Assembly (NCBI GenBank): GCA_900541335.1
Contig: UQJC01000029.1
Location: 1 to 27,020, forward strand
DNA length: 27,020 nucleotides
DNA from: an uncultured Prevotella sp.
GTDB taxonomy: Bacteria; Bacteroidota; Bacteroidia; Bacteroidales; Bacteroidaceae
Direction of reading: 5' to 3'
The notes below the pieces were generated by a model that worked only from the letters and a program-made list of their open reading frames with translations, searched no databases and was not told the origin of the DNA. The position numbers and the translations under genes are program-made. Below are positions 8,291 through 16,180 of the stretch, piece after piece. The first letter of the stretch is position 1; each line of letters begins with the position of its first letter.

Positions 8291-9067
8291 ATGAAAAGCA
8301 ATCTCATTCTCCTTTTATTGGCTGTACTGACATTAGGTTCTTGCAAAACGCGAGAGAAAATAGCTTACTTCCAAGATGCTACTTCTTCTACAGTAGTAGC
8401 AACTCCCTCTCAAAACGTATTGAAGTTGGTTCCAGGTGATAAGGTCAGCATCATTGTGACCAGTGCTGCTACTCCCGAATTAGCAGAACGCTATAATCTT
8501 TCAGCAGGAAGTACCTATTCCTCTTCCAATGCAACGACTGAGAACTTACGCTATACCCTTGATGAAAACGGTAATATCGATATGTTGGGCATTGGTCGCA
8601 TCCAGATTGGTGGACTTACCCGCTCAGAAGCAGCTGAAAAGATTCAATCGGTATTCCGCCAAGGTATCTTAAACGATGCTGTGGTGACGGTGGCAGCATA
8701 CAACCAGTTTATCACCGTACTGGGTGATGTGGCACATCCTGGACGTATCGGAATCAGCCGTGACGCTATCACCATCATTGAAGCTATCGGTCTTGCCGGT
8801 GACTTGAACATTACCGGTCGTCGCGATCAGATTAAGGTAATTCGTCAGGAGGGTGATCAAAGCAAAACTTACTTCGTAGACCTCCGTTCCAAAGACATCT
8901 TCAATTCTCCCGTTTATTACCTGCAACAAAACGACATTGTTTATGTTGAGCCGAACAAGGTGAAGATGGGTCAGTCAACCAACAACGACAACTCTGTACG
9001 AACCATTTCTACTTGGCTTTCCGTTTCGTCTCTTTTGCTGAGTATCGCCATCTTGATATTCAACTAA
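8291..9067 (+). CDS. Wza-type polysaccharide export lipoprotein
   Basis: An outer-membrane lipoprotein of 258 residues from the polysaccharide export (Wza/Poly_export) family, which forms the exit pore for capsule or exopolysaccharide. Residues 1-18 are a lipoprotein signal with lipobox LGSC (C18). The Poly_export domain begins at VLKLVPGDKVSIIV. An SLBB-like segment follows (FITVLGDVAHPGRIGI, IIEAIGLAGDLNITGRRDQIKVIR), then YLQQNDIVYVEPNK. A C-terminal hydrophobic helix (WLSVSSLLLSIAILIF) ends the protein, like the membrane-spanning helix of Wza. It is shorter than E. coli Wza, as is usual in Bacteroidales. It stands alone: a strong terminator follows, and no Wzc-type kinase or glycosyltransferase lies nearby. 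Family call is secure; the substrate is unknown. Confidence 0.93.
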   Translation: MKSNLILLLLAVLTLGSCKTREKIAYFQDATSSTVVATPSQNVLKLVPGDKVSIIVTSAATPELAERYNLSAGSTYSSSNATTENLRYTLDENGNIDMLGIGRIQIGGLTRSEAAEKIQSVFRQGILNDAVVTVAAYNQFITVLGDVAHPGRIGISRDAITIIEAIGLAGDLNITGRRDQIKVIRQEGDQSKTYFVDLRSKDIFNSPVYYLQQNDIVYVEPNKVKMGQSTNNDNSVRTISTWLSVSSLLLSIAILIFN

Positions 9068-9108
9068 GACAAACACTACACACTTGCCAAGTGTCCCCAA
9101 AAAATAGA

Positions 9109-9147
9109 AGAGAGCGCATCAAGCAATTAGTTGATGCGCTCTCTCTT
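9109..9147 (+). terminator. Terminator of the Wza-like gene
   Basis: A perfect 14-bp stem (9109-9122 with 9131-9144) encloses an 8-nt loop and is followed by CTTTG. A preceding A-run (9099-9104) may let it also work in the other direction. Confidence 0.85.
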
Positions 9148-9241
9148 TGTATATATTTCTACAATCAGATATCACTCCACTGTTCCTACTGAAACTACCG
9201 CTACGAACCTTACGCAAACAAAAGGAACAGCGTTGTTGCGT

Positions 9242-9270
9242 ATTATCGGACAAGTGTCCGATAATGGACA
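9242..9270 (+). promoter_or_regulatory. Palindromic activator site (putative NtrC-type UAS)
   Basis: A 24-bp near-complete palindrome at 9242-9265 has 11-bp arms around a central AG; its core is CGGACAAGTGTCCG. A further GGACA at 9266-9270 makes a second, overlapping TGTCC-N6-GGACA dyad (9255-9270). It lies 47-75 bp upstream of the -24 box of the sigma-54 promoter, the normal place for an enhancer-binding protein. The response regulator at 16181-17545 is the natural candidate to bind it. The structure is seen directly; the binding partner is inferred. Confidence 0.7.
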
Positions 9271-9314
9271 CGGGCTTTGCACAGGAATTTACTAGTTATC
9301 AAGGATTTCGGAGT

Positions 9315-9331
9315 TTGGCACGTTGCTTGCT
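9315..9331 (+). promoter_or_regulatory. Sigma-54 (-24/-12) promoter of the exporter operon
   Basis: TTGGCACG, four bases, then TTGCT match the sigma-54 consensus TTGGCACG-N4-TTGC(A/T) at every conserved position. The invariant GG is at 9317-9318 and the GC at 9329-9330, the required 12-bp step. Transcription would start near 9341, about 30 nt before the ATG of the adaptor gene. The downstream regulator keeps the GAFTGA loop needed to contact sigma-54. Confidence 0.88.
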
Positions 9332-9372
9332 ATTAGTAGGGCAATAAAATCGGAATGATTCATTTCGCATAG

Positions 9373-10656
9373 ATGGATACACCGATTCGCAATCCCTATA
9401 TACTCCATCGTATGGATAGACCTATAGCTAAAGAAGTACTTCGAAAACGTCGGCTAAAGCTTGTCGGCACAGTGGCGGCGGTAACACTGACAGCAGTAGC
9501 TACAGTGGTGCTAACAGTTAACCGCTTACAAACCCATGTTAAAGCCTCGTCACTCACTTTTTATCAAGTTGATGTCGGCACCATCGAGGCAGGCGTAAGT
9601 GCCTACGGAAAAGTGGTACCCGCCTTCGAAGAAATCATCAACTCGCCTATCGATTCGCGCATTGTCGAAGTGTATGCTCAAAGCGGCGACACCGTTGAAG
9701 CGGGGATGCCGCTCTTGAAACTTGACCTGCAAAGCGTACAAACGGATTTTAAAAAGTTGCAGGACGAGGAACAAATGAAGCTGTGCCGTATGGAGCAACA
9801 AACGGTCAATGACGAAACCTCCCTGAGCGATCTCGAAATGCAAATCAACATTGCCCGTATGAAGCTAGACCGCATGAAAGTAGAATGGCGTAACGAACGT
9901 TACCTCGACAGCCTCGGTTCGGGAACAGCGGACCAGGTACGCCAAGCGGAACTTGCTTACCAAACGGCGAAAATGGAACTCAAACAGCTCACGACAAAGC
10001 TCCGAAACGAGCGAAAGGTGCGACAGGCAGATCACAAAGTGAAGCAACTCGAACTTGCCATGTTTTACAAAAGCATGGCAGAACAAAAGCGCACGCTCGA
10101 CAATGCCCGTATCTGTGCACCCCGCCGAGCAGTACTCACCTTTATTCATTCACTGGTCGGGGCACAAGTCGGGAAGGGCGAAAAGTTGGCCATCCTTGCC
10201 GACGTAAACCGCTACAAGATTGAAGGCGAACTTGCCGACACCTATGCCGACCGTGTACGCATCGGAGCCAATGTACTGGTGCGCGTCAACCGCCAAGTGA
10301 GCGTGGGCAAAGTGTCGGGTGTGGCACCACAAAGCAAAAACGGAGTAGTCGGGTTCTACGTACAACTCGCCGATTCTCTTTCCACACGCCTTCGTTCGGG
10401 TATTAAGGCTGATCTTTACGTGGTACATGCCCTACGCGAACAGGCCGTACGCATCGCCAACCGTTCGTTTTATACTGGACCGGGGGAATACACCTTCTTT
10501 GTACGCAAAGATGACGAACTCCACCAGCGTACAGTTCGTTTGGGCGAATGCGATTTCGACCACGTTGAAGTCATCAGCGGTCTGCAACCGGGCGAAGAAA
10601 TCGTCATCAGCGACATGAGTTCCTATAAACAAAAGCGCGTGGTGAAACTGGAATAA
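9373..10656 (+). CDS. MacA/HlyD-type periplasmic adaptor of an ABC exporter
   Basis: A 427-residue membrane fusion protein that would link the inner-membrane ABC permeases to the TolC-like channel. A basic N terminus (VLRKRRLK) precedes one membrane anchor at about 28-48. The first half of the barrel-sandwich (lipoyl) domain follows (IEAGVSAYGKVVPAFEEIINSPIDSRIVEVYAQSGDTVEAGMPLLKLD). A long helical hairpin rich in Lys, Glu and Gln spans about 120-240. The sandwich closes with RICAPRRAVLTFIHSLVGAQVGKGEKLAILAD, then come a beta-barrel and a membrane-proximal domain (VISGLQPGEEIVISD). A second possible start at M14 (9412, MDRPIAKEVLRKRRLK) may be the true one; both lie downstream of the sigma-54 start site. 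It is the first gene of the operon, 83 bp before the first permease. Family call is secure; the exported compound is unknown. Confidence 0.92.
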   Translation: MDTPIRNPYILHRMDRPIAKEVLRKRRLKLVGTVAAVTLTAVATVVLTVNRLQTHVKASSLTFYQVDVGTIEAGVSAYGKVVPAFEEIINSPIDSRIVEVYAQSGDTVEAGMPLLKLDLQSVQTDFKKLQDEEQMKLCRMEQQTVNDETSLSDLEMQINIARMKLDRMKVEWRNERYLDSLGSGTADQVRQAELAYQTAKMELKQLTTKLRNERKVRQADHKVKQLELAMFYKSMAEQKRTLDNARICAPRRAVLTFIHSLVGAQVGKGEKLAILADVNRYKIEGELADTYADRVRIGANVLVRVNRQVSVGKVSGVAPQSKNGVVGFYVQLADSLSTRLRSGIKADLYVVHALREQAVRIANRSFYTGPGEYTFFVRKDDELHQRTVRLGECDFDHVEVISGLQPGEEIVISDMSSYKQKRVVKLE

Positions 10657-10739
10657 AAAGCAATGAGGTAAAAATACCGATCCTAAGCTCAAGATACTTA
10701 AACCCTCTCTCTCAAACTCATATTATTTCCTTCACTTCT

Positions 10740-12044
10740 ATGATTATCCGTTATTTCAAACAAACCATTGCCCTACTTCGGCAAAACAAACTCTTCGGCA
10801 CGTTCTATCTGTTAGGAACAGCCGTGCCCGTGGTACTTACCATGATTGTCGTCATGTACTTTCACCTGCTCACTGCCCCTATTTATCCCGAAAACCATCG
10901 TGCCCAGCAATACGAACTGCGCTCTATCAGCCTGACGGATGCTGAAGGCAATCGTCTGGGCGGCGGGTGCTGCTCCGAAGGCATGATCAATCAGTGGTTT
11001 CGGCCGCTTCGTTCGGTTGAAGCCGTAACAGGTATTTATTATTGTGACTTCGGATTGAAAGACAATCTACAGCTTGGCGACGGCACAACCGAACAACGCG
11101 TCAAGACAAAGTACACCGATCCGGGCTTCTTCCGCGTTTTCGACTTTCAGTTTCTCGATGGCTCTCCCTTCACGCAGGCAGACCTGGATGCAGCACGTCC
11201 CTGTGCCGTCATCGCTTCTTCCCTGGCTCGCCAACTCTTCGGTACGGACAAAGCGAAAGGGCGAAGCTTCAAGATGAACGACACCGAATACACCGTAACG
11301 GGAGTTGTTCGCGACGCTTCGAGCCTCACCCCCGTCTCATTTGCCGAAATCTGGTTGCCCTACAGCTGTCTACCCGACTATTTTGCTTATTCTAACGCCG
11401 ACATTATCACGGGGCCTTACACCGTAGTTTTCCGTACACGTGACGAAGCGCAAGCACAACAGATGCAAGCCGACATCCGTGAACTGGTGCGCCGACACAA
11501 TGCAAGCCAGCCCGACGGCATGCAGATGGAGTTGCAAGGTCCGCTGCCTTCATGGAAACGCAACCTCGTACCCGGCAACCAAGAAATAGACCTTCGCGGC
11601 CTGATAAAGTTCTGGGGAGCACTGTTGCTGACTTTCCTCATCGTGCCAGCCGTCAATTTGGGCGGCATGATTTCGGGACAAATGGAAACACGCTGGAGCG
11701 AACTTGGTGTGAGCAAAGCGTTTGGCGCAAGCCGAGGTTACCTGATGCGGCAAGTCATTGGAGAAAATCTGATACTGACCTTCCTCGGCGGACTTATCGG
11801 ACTCCTCCTCTCCTGGGCTTTGCTCGCTTGGGGAACAGACTGGGTAATAGGTCTCTTCGACACCTATGGCAATATGCGCAACGGCACGCACGACACACTC
11901 ATCCGTCCCGATATGCTCTTCTTCCCCCTCCTCTTCCTGGTGACTTTCGGCTTCTGTCTGTTACTCAATCTTCTTTCAGCTCTTATTCCGGCCTGGCATG
12001 CCATGCGAATCCCCATCGTACAGGCACTCGACACGAAAAAATAA
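10740..12044 (+). CDS. ABC transporter permease, FtsX/MacB type (first of two)
   Basis: A 434-residue inner-membrane permease. One N-terminal transmembrane segment (about 22-42) is followed by a large periplasmic MacB-PCD-like domain (about 45-285) and three more segments (about 288-312, 338-362, 390-420). The cytoplasmic coupling helix reads RWSELGVSKAFGASRGYLMRQ, the usual FtsX signature before the third membrane segment. The tail IPAWHAMRIPIVQALDTKK is also typical (P..A...P..AL). The periplasmic domain carries a GGGCCSEG stretch with an adjacent Cys pair, which is unusual and could be redox-active or bind metal; that is only a suggestion. It lies between the adaptor gene (83 bp upstream) and the second permease (119 bp downstream), without overlap. 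It presumably forms a heterodimer with the next gene product. Confidence 0.92.
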   Translation: MIIRYFKQTIALLRQNKLFGTFYLLGTAVPVVLTMIVVMYFHLLTAPIYPENHRAQQYELRSISLTDAEGNRLGGGCCSEGMINQWFRPLRSVEAVTGIYYCDFGLKDNLQLGDGTTEQRVKTKYTDPGFFRVFDFQFLDGSPFTQADLDAARPCAVIASSLARQLFGTDKAKGRSFKMNDTEYTVTGVVRDASSLTPVSFAEIWLPYSCLPDYFAYSNADIITGPYTVVFRTRDEAQAQQMQADIRELVRRHNASQPDGMQMELQGPLPSWKRNLVPGNQEIDLRGLIKFWGALLLTFLIVPAVNLGGMISGQMETRWSELGVSKAFGASRGYLMRQVIGENLILTFLGGLIGLLLSWALLAWGTDWVIGLFDTYGNMRNGTHDTLIRPDMLFFPLLFLVTFGFCLLLNLLSALIPAWHAMRIPIVQALDTKK

Positions 12045-12163
12045 GCGGTTTAAAAGATCGGGCGGAGTGCTGACTGAAACCTTTCGGCATCGCTATCTTT
12101 TGAATCTCCGATTGATCATGAAATCTATCTGTAAGAATCATCTTTTAACTCCATAATCTTCCT

Positions 12164-13432
12164 ATGATACGCTTAATGCTTAAAATGCTCTGGACACGCA
12201 AGAAACGCTACGGCTGGCTGGCATGTGAACTGCTGTTTGTATCCATCATTCTATGGATAATACTCGACCCTCTGGCCGTCCTTTTCTCCATTGAGTCCAT
12301 GCCCAACGGATTTGACGAAAAACGGTTGTACCGCATCGAGTTGGCAGAATACTCTTCCAAATCACCCCGCTACGACCCTGCCGCCAATGACTTCAACGCC
12401 AAAAACGAAAACAAGTGGCGCATGTTGCAACTCGTGCGCCGGCATCCCGATGTAGCCAAAGCTACCTTCTACGGTCCTACAGGCCCCTACAGTATGAATA
12501 CGATGTCCTGGAGCTTCCAGCTCGACACCCTCTGCACGCAGGTATGGGGGATGCAACTTGTGCCTGGTTCTGATTATTTCCAGACGTTGCGCTTTACCGA
12601 AACCGACGGCATGACCAATGCCCGACTCGACGAACTGCTTCAAGGACAAGCGGGAGAAAGTCCGCAAAAGGTCATCATCAGCGCGGGAACCCTGCCCGGG
12701 AAACCGCTTATCGGACAAAACGATACGGTCAACCACCTTCATGTAATCGGAACGACAGCCATGGTACGCATGCGCGGCGGCAGTGTTCCGATGCCCGTGA
12801 TGTCGATGCTCACCCATGCGTCTGCCACTCAAGACCTCGTGGTGAGACTACGCGAAGGGATAAACGAATCTGACTTTCTGCCTGCCTTCAACGAATGGGC
12901 CAAGAAACAGCTGCACGCCGGAAACTACTACGTGCGCAGCGTACAATCCTTCAGCGAATACATGCAGGCGGACAGGCAGGAAGTCACACAACAACTGCGC
13001 GTACGAACCATCCTGGCAGGCTTTTTTCTGCTCTTCCTCTTTTTGGGTGTGACGGGTACCTTTTGGATGCAAACACGCAGCCGCTGCGAGGAAATCGGGA
13101 TTATGAAAAGCTTCGGTGCCACCTCCTCACAAATCATGCGTGCCTTCCTTACCGAAGGCTTCGTACTGGTCACTGTGACAGTGGGTGCTGCCTGTCTGCT
13201 CTACCTGCACTACGCGCTCGATGAAGGACTTTATACCCCGTGGAGCCAAAACGGCAACAACCTCACGAACCTGCTACAGGGTCGCTACTGGTTCGAATCC
13301 TTCGGCATACACTTTACCGTTGTCTCGCTGCTTACCTGGACCATTCTTGTTGTCGTGGTGAGTTTGGGCATCTACATCCCGACTCGTCAGCTCAGCCACA
13401 TGCAGCCCACGGAAGCATTGCGCGAAGAATAA
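12164..13432 (+). CDS. ABC transporter permease, FtsX/MacB type (second of two)
   Basis: A 422-residue permease with the same four-segment plan as its neighbour but low visible similarity to it. The first membrane segment is at about 18-42, the periplasmic domain at about 50-280, and three segments follow at about 283-305, 332-352 and 382-405. The coupling helix is RCEEIGIMKSFGATSSQIMRAF, and the tail is IPTRQLSHMQPTEALREE, both classical for the FtsX family. Two different half-permeases in one operon suggest a heterodimeric channel served by the ATPase encoded 329 bp downstream. A 42-bp tandem repeat follows the stop codon almost at once. Function as a permease is well supported; the substrate is not indicated by the sequence. 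Confidence 0.92.
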   Translation: MIRLMLKMLWTRKKRYGWLACELLFVSIILWIILDPLAVLFSIESMPNGFDEKRLYRIELAEYSSKSPRYDPAANDFNAKNENKWRMLQLVRRHPDVAKATFYGPTGPYSMNTMSWSFQLDTLCTQVWGMQLVPGSDYFQTLRFTETDGMTNARLDELLQGQAGESPQKVIISAGTLPGKPLIGQNDTVNHLHVIGTTAMVRMRGGSVPMPVMSMLTHASATQDLVVRLREGINESDFLPAFNEWAKKQLHAGNYYVRSVQSFSEYMQADRQEVTQQLRVRTILAGFFLLFLFLGVTGTFWMQTRSRCEEIGIMKSFGATSSQIMRAFLTEGFVLVTVTVGAACLLYLHYALDEGLYTPWSQNGNNLTNLLQGRYWFESFGIHFTVVSLLTWTILVVVVSLGIYIPTRQLSHMQPTEALREE

Positions 13433-13761
13433 GCCCCCCGTATCAGTACTCCGACGCCTGTCGCAGCAAAATTCGGGTGCCGTATGAGTACTCCGACGTC
13501 TGTCGCAGCTGAATTCGGGTGCCGTATGAGTACTCCGACGTCTGTCGCAGCTGAATGTGGAAGCCACATCAGCCTTCCAACGCTTATAGCACCTCTTATG
13601 AGTAGCTATTAGTGTATGGTTAAGCTTTTAGACTGGTTCTATTTATTATCAGTTGAAGAGTTTATCCGAAATAACGGCATAAGGATTTCTTCCCAACCCT
13701 TCAACTTCTCAACTCTTACCCCCCACAACTTTTCCCCTTAACCCGCTAACAACTATCAATT
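13433..13761 (+). other. Intergenic region between second permease and ATPase genes
   Basis: These 329 bp hold the 42-bp tandem array on the left. On the right is a stretch with GTTGAAGAGTTTAT (13652-13665) and CAACCCTTCAAC (13694-13705), both found again in the leader of the tolC-like gene. No promoter of the Bacteroidota or sigma-54 type and no U-tract terminator was found, so read-through to the ATPase gene is plausible. Confidence 0.65.
13440..13565. repeat. Tandem repeat, three units of 42 bp
   Basis: Units lie at 13440-13481, 13482-13523 and 13524-13565. Units 2 and 3 are identical over the first 33 bases or so; unit 1 differs at a few positions and unit 3 diverges at its 3' end. Each unit contains AGTACT and a CGAC-N4-GTCG dyad, and units 2 and 3 also contain GACGTC and CAGCTG. 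The end of unit 3 joins a hairpin, ATGTGG-AAG-CCACAT (13555-13569). The array starts 7 bp after the stop of the second permease gene. Confidence 0.95.
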
Positions 13762-14439
13762 ATGAACAATATCATCCAACTCAACAGCATTCATAAAATT
13801 TACCATGTAGATACCATTCAAACCCATGCCCTCGACAATGTCAACCTGGAAGTCAGGAAAGGAGAATTTCTGAGCATCATGGGGCCTTCGGGATGTGGCA
13901 AGTCAACCTTACTCAACATCATCGGACTTTTGGACCGTCCCACTAGTGGTACGGTGGAACTCTGCGGACAACTCATTACGAATGAAACCAAGGACAGCGA
14001 ACTGGCTGCCTTCCGCAACCGTACGCTGGGTTTTGTCTTTCAGTCGTTCCACTTGATTCATACGCTCAATGTACTCGACAACGTGGAGCTGCCGCTCACC
14101 TTCCGCAAAATGTCGGGAAGCGAACGCCGTCGCCGCGCCAAAGAAGTACTGGAACGTGTTGGCCTGAGCCACCGCATGCACCACTACCCGTCGCAACTCT
14201 CGGGTGGACAATGCCAGCGAGTGGCAATAGCTCGCGCCATTGTGGGCAACCCTGACATTATCTTAGCAGACGAACCGACGGGTAACCTCGATTCGCAGAT
14301 GGGCGGCGAGGTGATGGACATACTGCGCCGACTCAACCAGGAAGACGGGCGCACCGTTGTCATGGTGACCCATAACGAGGAGCAGGCACGCCTCTCAACA
14401 CGAACCATACGCTTCTTTGACGGAAGACAGGTGGAATAG
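13762..14439 (+). CDS. ABC transporter ATP-binding protein, MacB/LolD type
   Basis: A 225-residue ATPase that would power the two FtsX-type permeases. It has Walker A GPSGCGKST (41-49), a Q-loop in FVFQSFHLIHTLNVLDNVELPL, signature LSGGQ (146-150) followed by CQRVAIARAI, Walker B ILADEP with D170 and E171, D-loop GNLDS, and switch His in MVTHNEE. The ALDNVNLEVRKGEF and QSFHLI.TL.V.DNVELPL blocks are those of the LolD/MacB/FtsE branch, which works with four-segment permeases. Length is normal for a stand-alone subunit. It lies between the two permeases and the tolC-like gene, set off on both sides by repeat-bearing spacers. Assignment is secure. Confidence 0.95.
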   Translation: MNNIIQLNSIHKIYHVDTIQTHALDNVNLEVRKGEFLSIMGPSGCGKSTLLNIIGLLDRPTSGTVELCGQLITNETKDSELAAFRNRTLGFVFQSFHLIHTLNVLDNVELPLTFRKMSGSERRRRAKEVLERVGLSHRMHHYPSQLSGGQCQRVAIARAIVGNPDIILADEPTGNLDSQMGGEVMDILRRLNQEDGRTVVMVTHNEEQARLSTRTIRFFDGRQVE

Positions 14440-14450
14440 AAAAGTGGAAG

Positions 14451-14564
14451 GGTTGAAGAGTTTATGAGTTGGGGAGTTTAAAGTTTATTCATCAAGCCAA
14501 TGACTTCCTGCATAAACTCTTCAACCTTCAAGTCTTCAACCCTTCAACTCATAAACTATTCAAC
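14451..14564 (+). repeat. Inverted repeats with two competing 3' arms before the tolC-like gene
   Basis: The arm GGTTGAAGAGTTTATG (14451-14466) is a perfect 16-bp inverted match to 14511-14526. The arm at 14452-14471 is also a 19-of-20 inverted match to 14545-14564. The two pairings cannot form at once. Short CTTCAAC units are repeated in between. The region fills the gap between the ATPase stop and the tolC-like start at 14581. Confidence 0.85.
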
Positions 14565-14580
14565 TCTTCAACTATCTGCC

Positions 14581-16053
14581 ATGAAACTTTTCTTTCTCTC
14601 CATCTTTTTCATTCCGCTCAGTGTCAACAGCCAGGCACTGATGCCCCGCCCCATTACACTCAATGAAGCCATTACCCTGGCACGCAAACAGAGTGTGGAC
14701 GCAGCGAGCGCACGCAGCGAACTAAAGGCTGCCTATTGGAATTACCGCAGTTTTCGCGCGACCTTGTTACCCGAGGTCAATCTGGAAGCCACGTTGCCAA
14801 GTTACCGCAAGAATTACAACGTCTACCAACAAGACGACGGCTCCCACACCTATGTGCGCAATAATTACCTCACCCTTCATGGCAACCTCTCCGTAAGCCA
14901 GAATCTGTGGCTGACGGGCGGCACCCTCTCGCTGAACAGTTCGCTCGACTACCTTACCCAACTGGGAACAAGTCACCACCGACAGCAGTTTATGTCAGTC
15001 CCCTTGGTGCTGACGCTGAACCAACCGCTCTTTAGCGTCAACGCAACGAAGTGGAATCGGCGTATTGAGCCTGTTCGCTACCGCGAAGCGCAGGCGCGCT
15101 TTCTGACTGCAACCGAAGAGGTGACGATGAAGACCATTGAATATTACTTCAACCTTCTGTTGGCACGTGAGAACGTCAGCATCGCAAAGCTGAATCTTGA
15201 AAATGCCGAAAAACTTCAGCTGGCGGCAGAGACCAAACGGTCGATGGGAAAAATCAGCGAAAACGACCTGCTGCAATTACGGCTCAACGTGCTCAACGCC
15301 CGCTCTTCGCTGACGACCTCTGTGAGTGAACAGCAGTCTGCCATGTTTACGCTCCGTTCCTTCTTGACGCTGGGCGAAGGTGAGGAACTGGTGCCGCAAC
15401 TCCCCGAACAGATTGAGACCCTCACCCTGGCTTATCCCGAGGTTCTGCGAAAAGCACTCGAACGCAATGCCTTCACACACAACCTGCGCCGTCGGCAACT
15501 CGAAGCCGACTACGAAGTGGCTCGCGCCAAAGGCAACCGCAGGCAGGTATCGCTTTTTGCTCAAGTAGGACTGACTGGTTACGGCGATGCCATCGCTCCT
15601 GCCTATACTCATACGAAGGACAATCAGGTGGTTGAAGTCGGGGTGCGTTTACCCTTGCTCGACTGGGGTAAACGGCGGGGGCAAGTCAAAGTGGCGGAAA
15701 GCCGGAGAGAGGTCGTTCGCCAACAAATAAGAAAGGAGGAAGCGGACTTTCAGCAACGTTTATTTGTGCTGACGGAACGCTTTAACAACCAGCAAGACCA
15801 GTTGCACATAGCCCGCGAAGCTGACAAAATCGCCCGTAAACGCTACCAAAACAACGTCGAAACGTTTCTTATTGGTCGCATCAGTACGCTCGATCTCAAC
15901 GATGCACAAAGCGGCAAAGACGAAGCACGCCGGAAGTACATCAGAGAATTGCTGAACTACTGGTATGCCTATTACCAATTGCGCAGCCTCACGCTGTGGG
16001 ACTTTGCTACGCACTGCAATATTGATGCAGATTTTGACGAAATTGTACGATAA
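14581..16053 (+). CDS. TolC-family outer membrane efflux protein
   Basis: A 490-residue outer-membrane channel protein that would complete the tripartite exporter. The start at 14581 gives a clear signal peptide (MKLFFLSIFFIPLSVNSQA). An in-frame ATG at 14500 would add a Ser/Thr-rich stretch encoded by the repeats and is rejected. The two OEP repeats are visible: ITLNEAITLARKQSVDAASARSELKAAYWNYRSFRATLLPEV in the first, and a second half with helices around VLRKALERNAFTHNLRRRQLEADYEVARAKGNRRQVSLFAQVGLTGYG. The end has the usual LDWGKRRGQVKVAESRREV and RISTLDLNDAQSGKDEARRKYIRELLNYWYAYYQLRSLTL. Length is normal. It lies 141 bp after the ATPase gene and 127 bp before the response regulator. Assignment is secure. 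Confidence 0.94.
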   Translation: MKLFFLSIFFIPLSVNSQALMPRPITLNEAITLARKQSVDAASARSELKAAYWNYRSFRATLLPEVNLEATLPSYRKNYNVYQQDDGSHTYVRNNYLTLHGNLSVSQNLWLTGGTLSLNSSLDYLTQLGTSHHRQQFMSVPLVLTLNQPLFSVNATKWNRRIEPVRYREAQARFLTATEEVTMKTIEYYFNLLLARENVSIAKLNLENAEKLQLAAETKRSMGKISENDLLQLRLNVLNARSSLTTSVSEQQSAMFTLRSFLTLGEGEELVPQLPEQIETLTLAYPEVLRKALERNAFTHNLRRRQLEADYEVARAKGNRRQVSLFAQVGLTGYGDAIAPAYTHTKDNQVVEVGVRLPLLDWGKRRGQVKVAESRREVVRQQIRKEEADFQQRLFVLTERFNNQQDQLHIAREADKIARKRYQNNVETFLIGRISTLDLNDAQSGKDEARRKYIRELLNYWYAYYQLRSLTLWDFATHCNIDADFDEIVR

Positions 16054-16180
16054 ATGAATTTTCTGCGTTAGAGGATAGAAGCGAAAGAGATTTGTCGGGA
16101 AATCCCATATGGCAAGTTCTCGATTCATAGGAATATCCAGCCAACGCACAACCTCATAACTTATCCCCCTCCTACAATAC

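Larger units (their letters stand above)
9068..9372 (+). other. Intergenic region before the exporter operon
   Basis: The 305 bp hold the terminator of the upstream gene, a 24-bp palindrome and a sigma-54 promoter. An odd-centred palindrome, ACACTTG-C-CAAGTGT (9080-9094), shares the 9-mer CAAGTGTCC (9088-9096) with the main palindrome. An inverted pair CTGTTCC/GGAACAG (9180-9186, 9224-9230) is also present. No gene is visible. Confidence 0.7.

Noticed and set aside
13440..13565. CRISPR array
   Set aside because: The units are directly joined with no unique spacers and there are no cas genes, so it is a plain tandem repeat.
13274..13567. Minus-strand open frames across the 42-bp repeats with repeated CDRRRSTHTAPEF peptides
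   Set aside because: The peptide repeat only reflects the 42-bp DNA period being a multiple of three. The frame overlaps the permease gene end and has no start signal.
14500..14580. Upstream in-frame ATG extending the TolC-like protein by 27 residues
   Set aside because: The extension is a Ser/Thr-rich product of the inverted repeats and would bury the clear signal peptide that begins at 14581.
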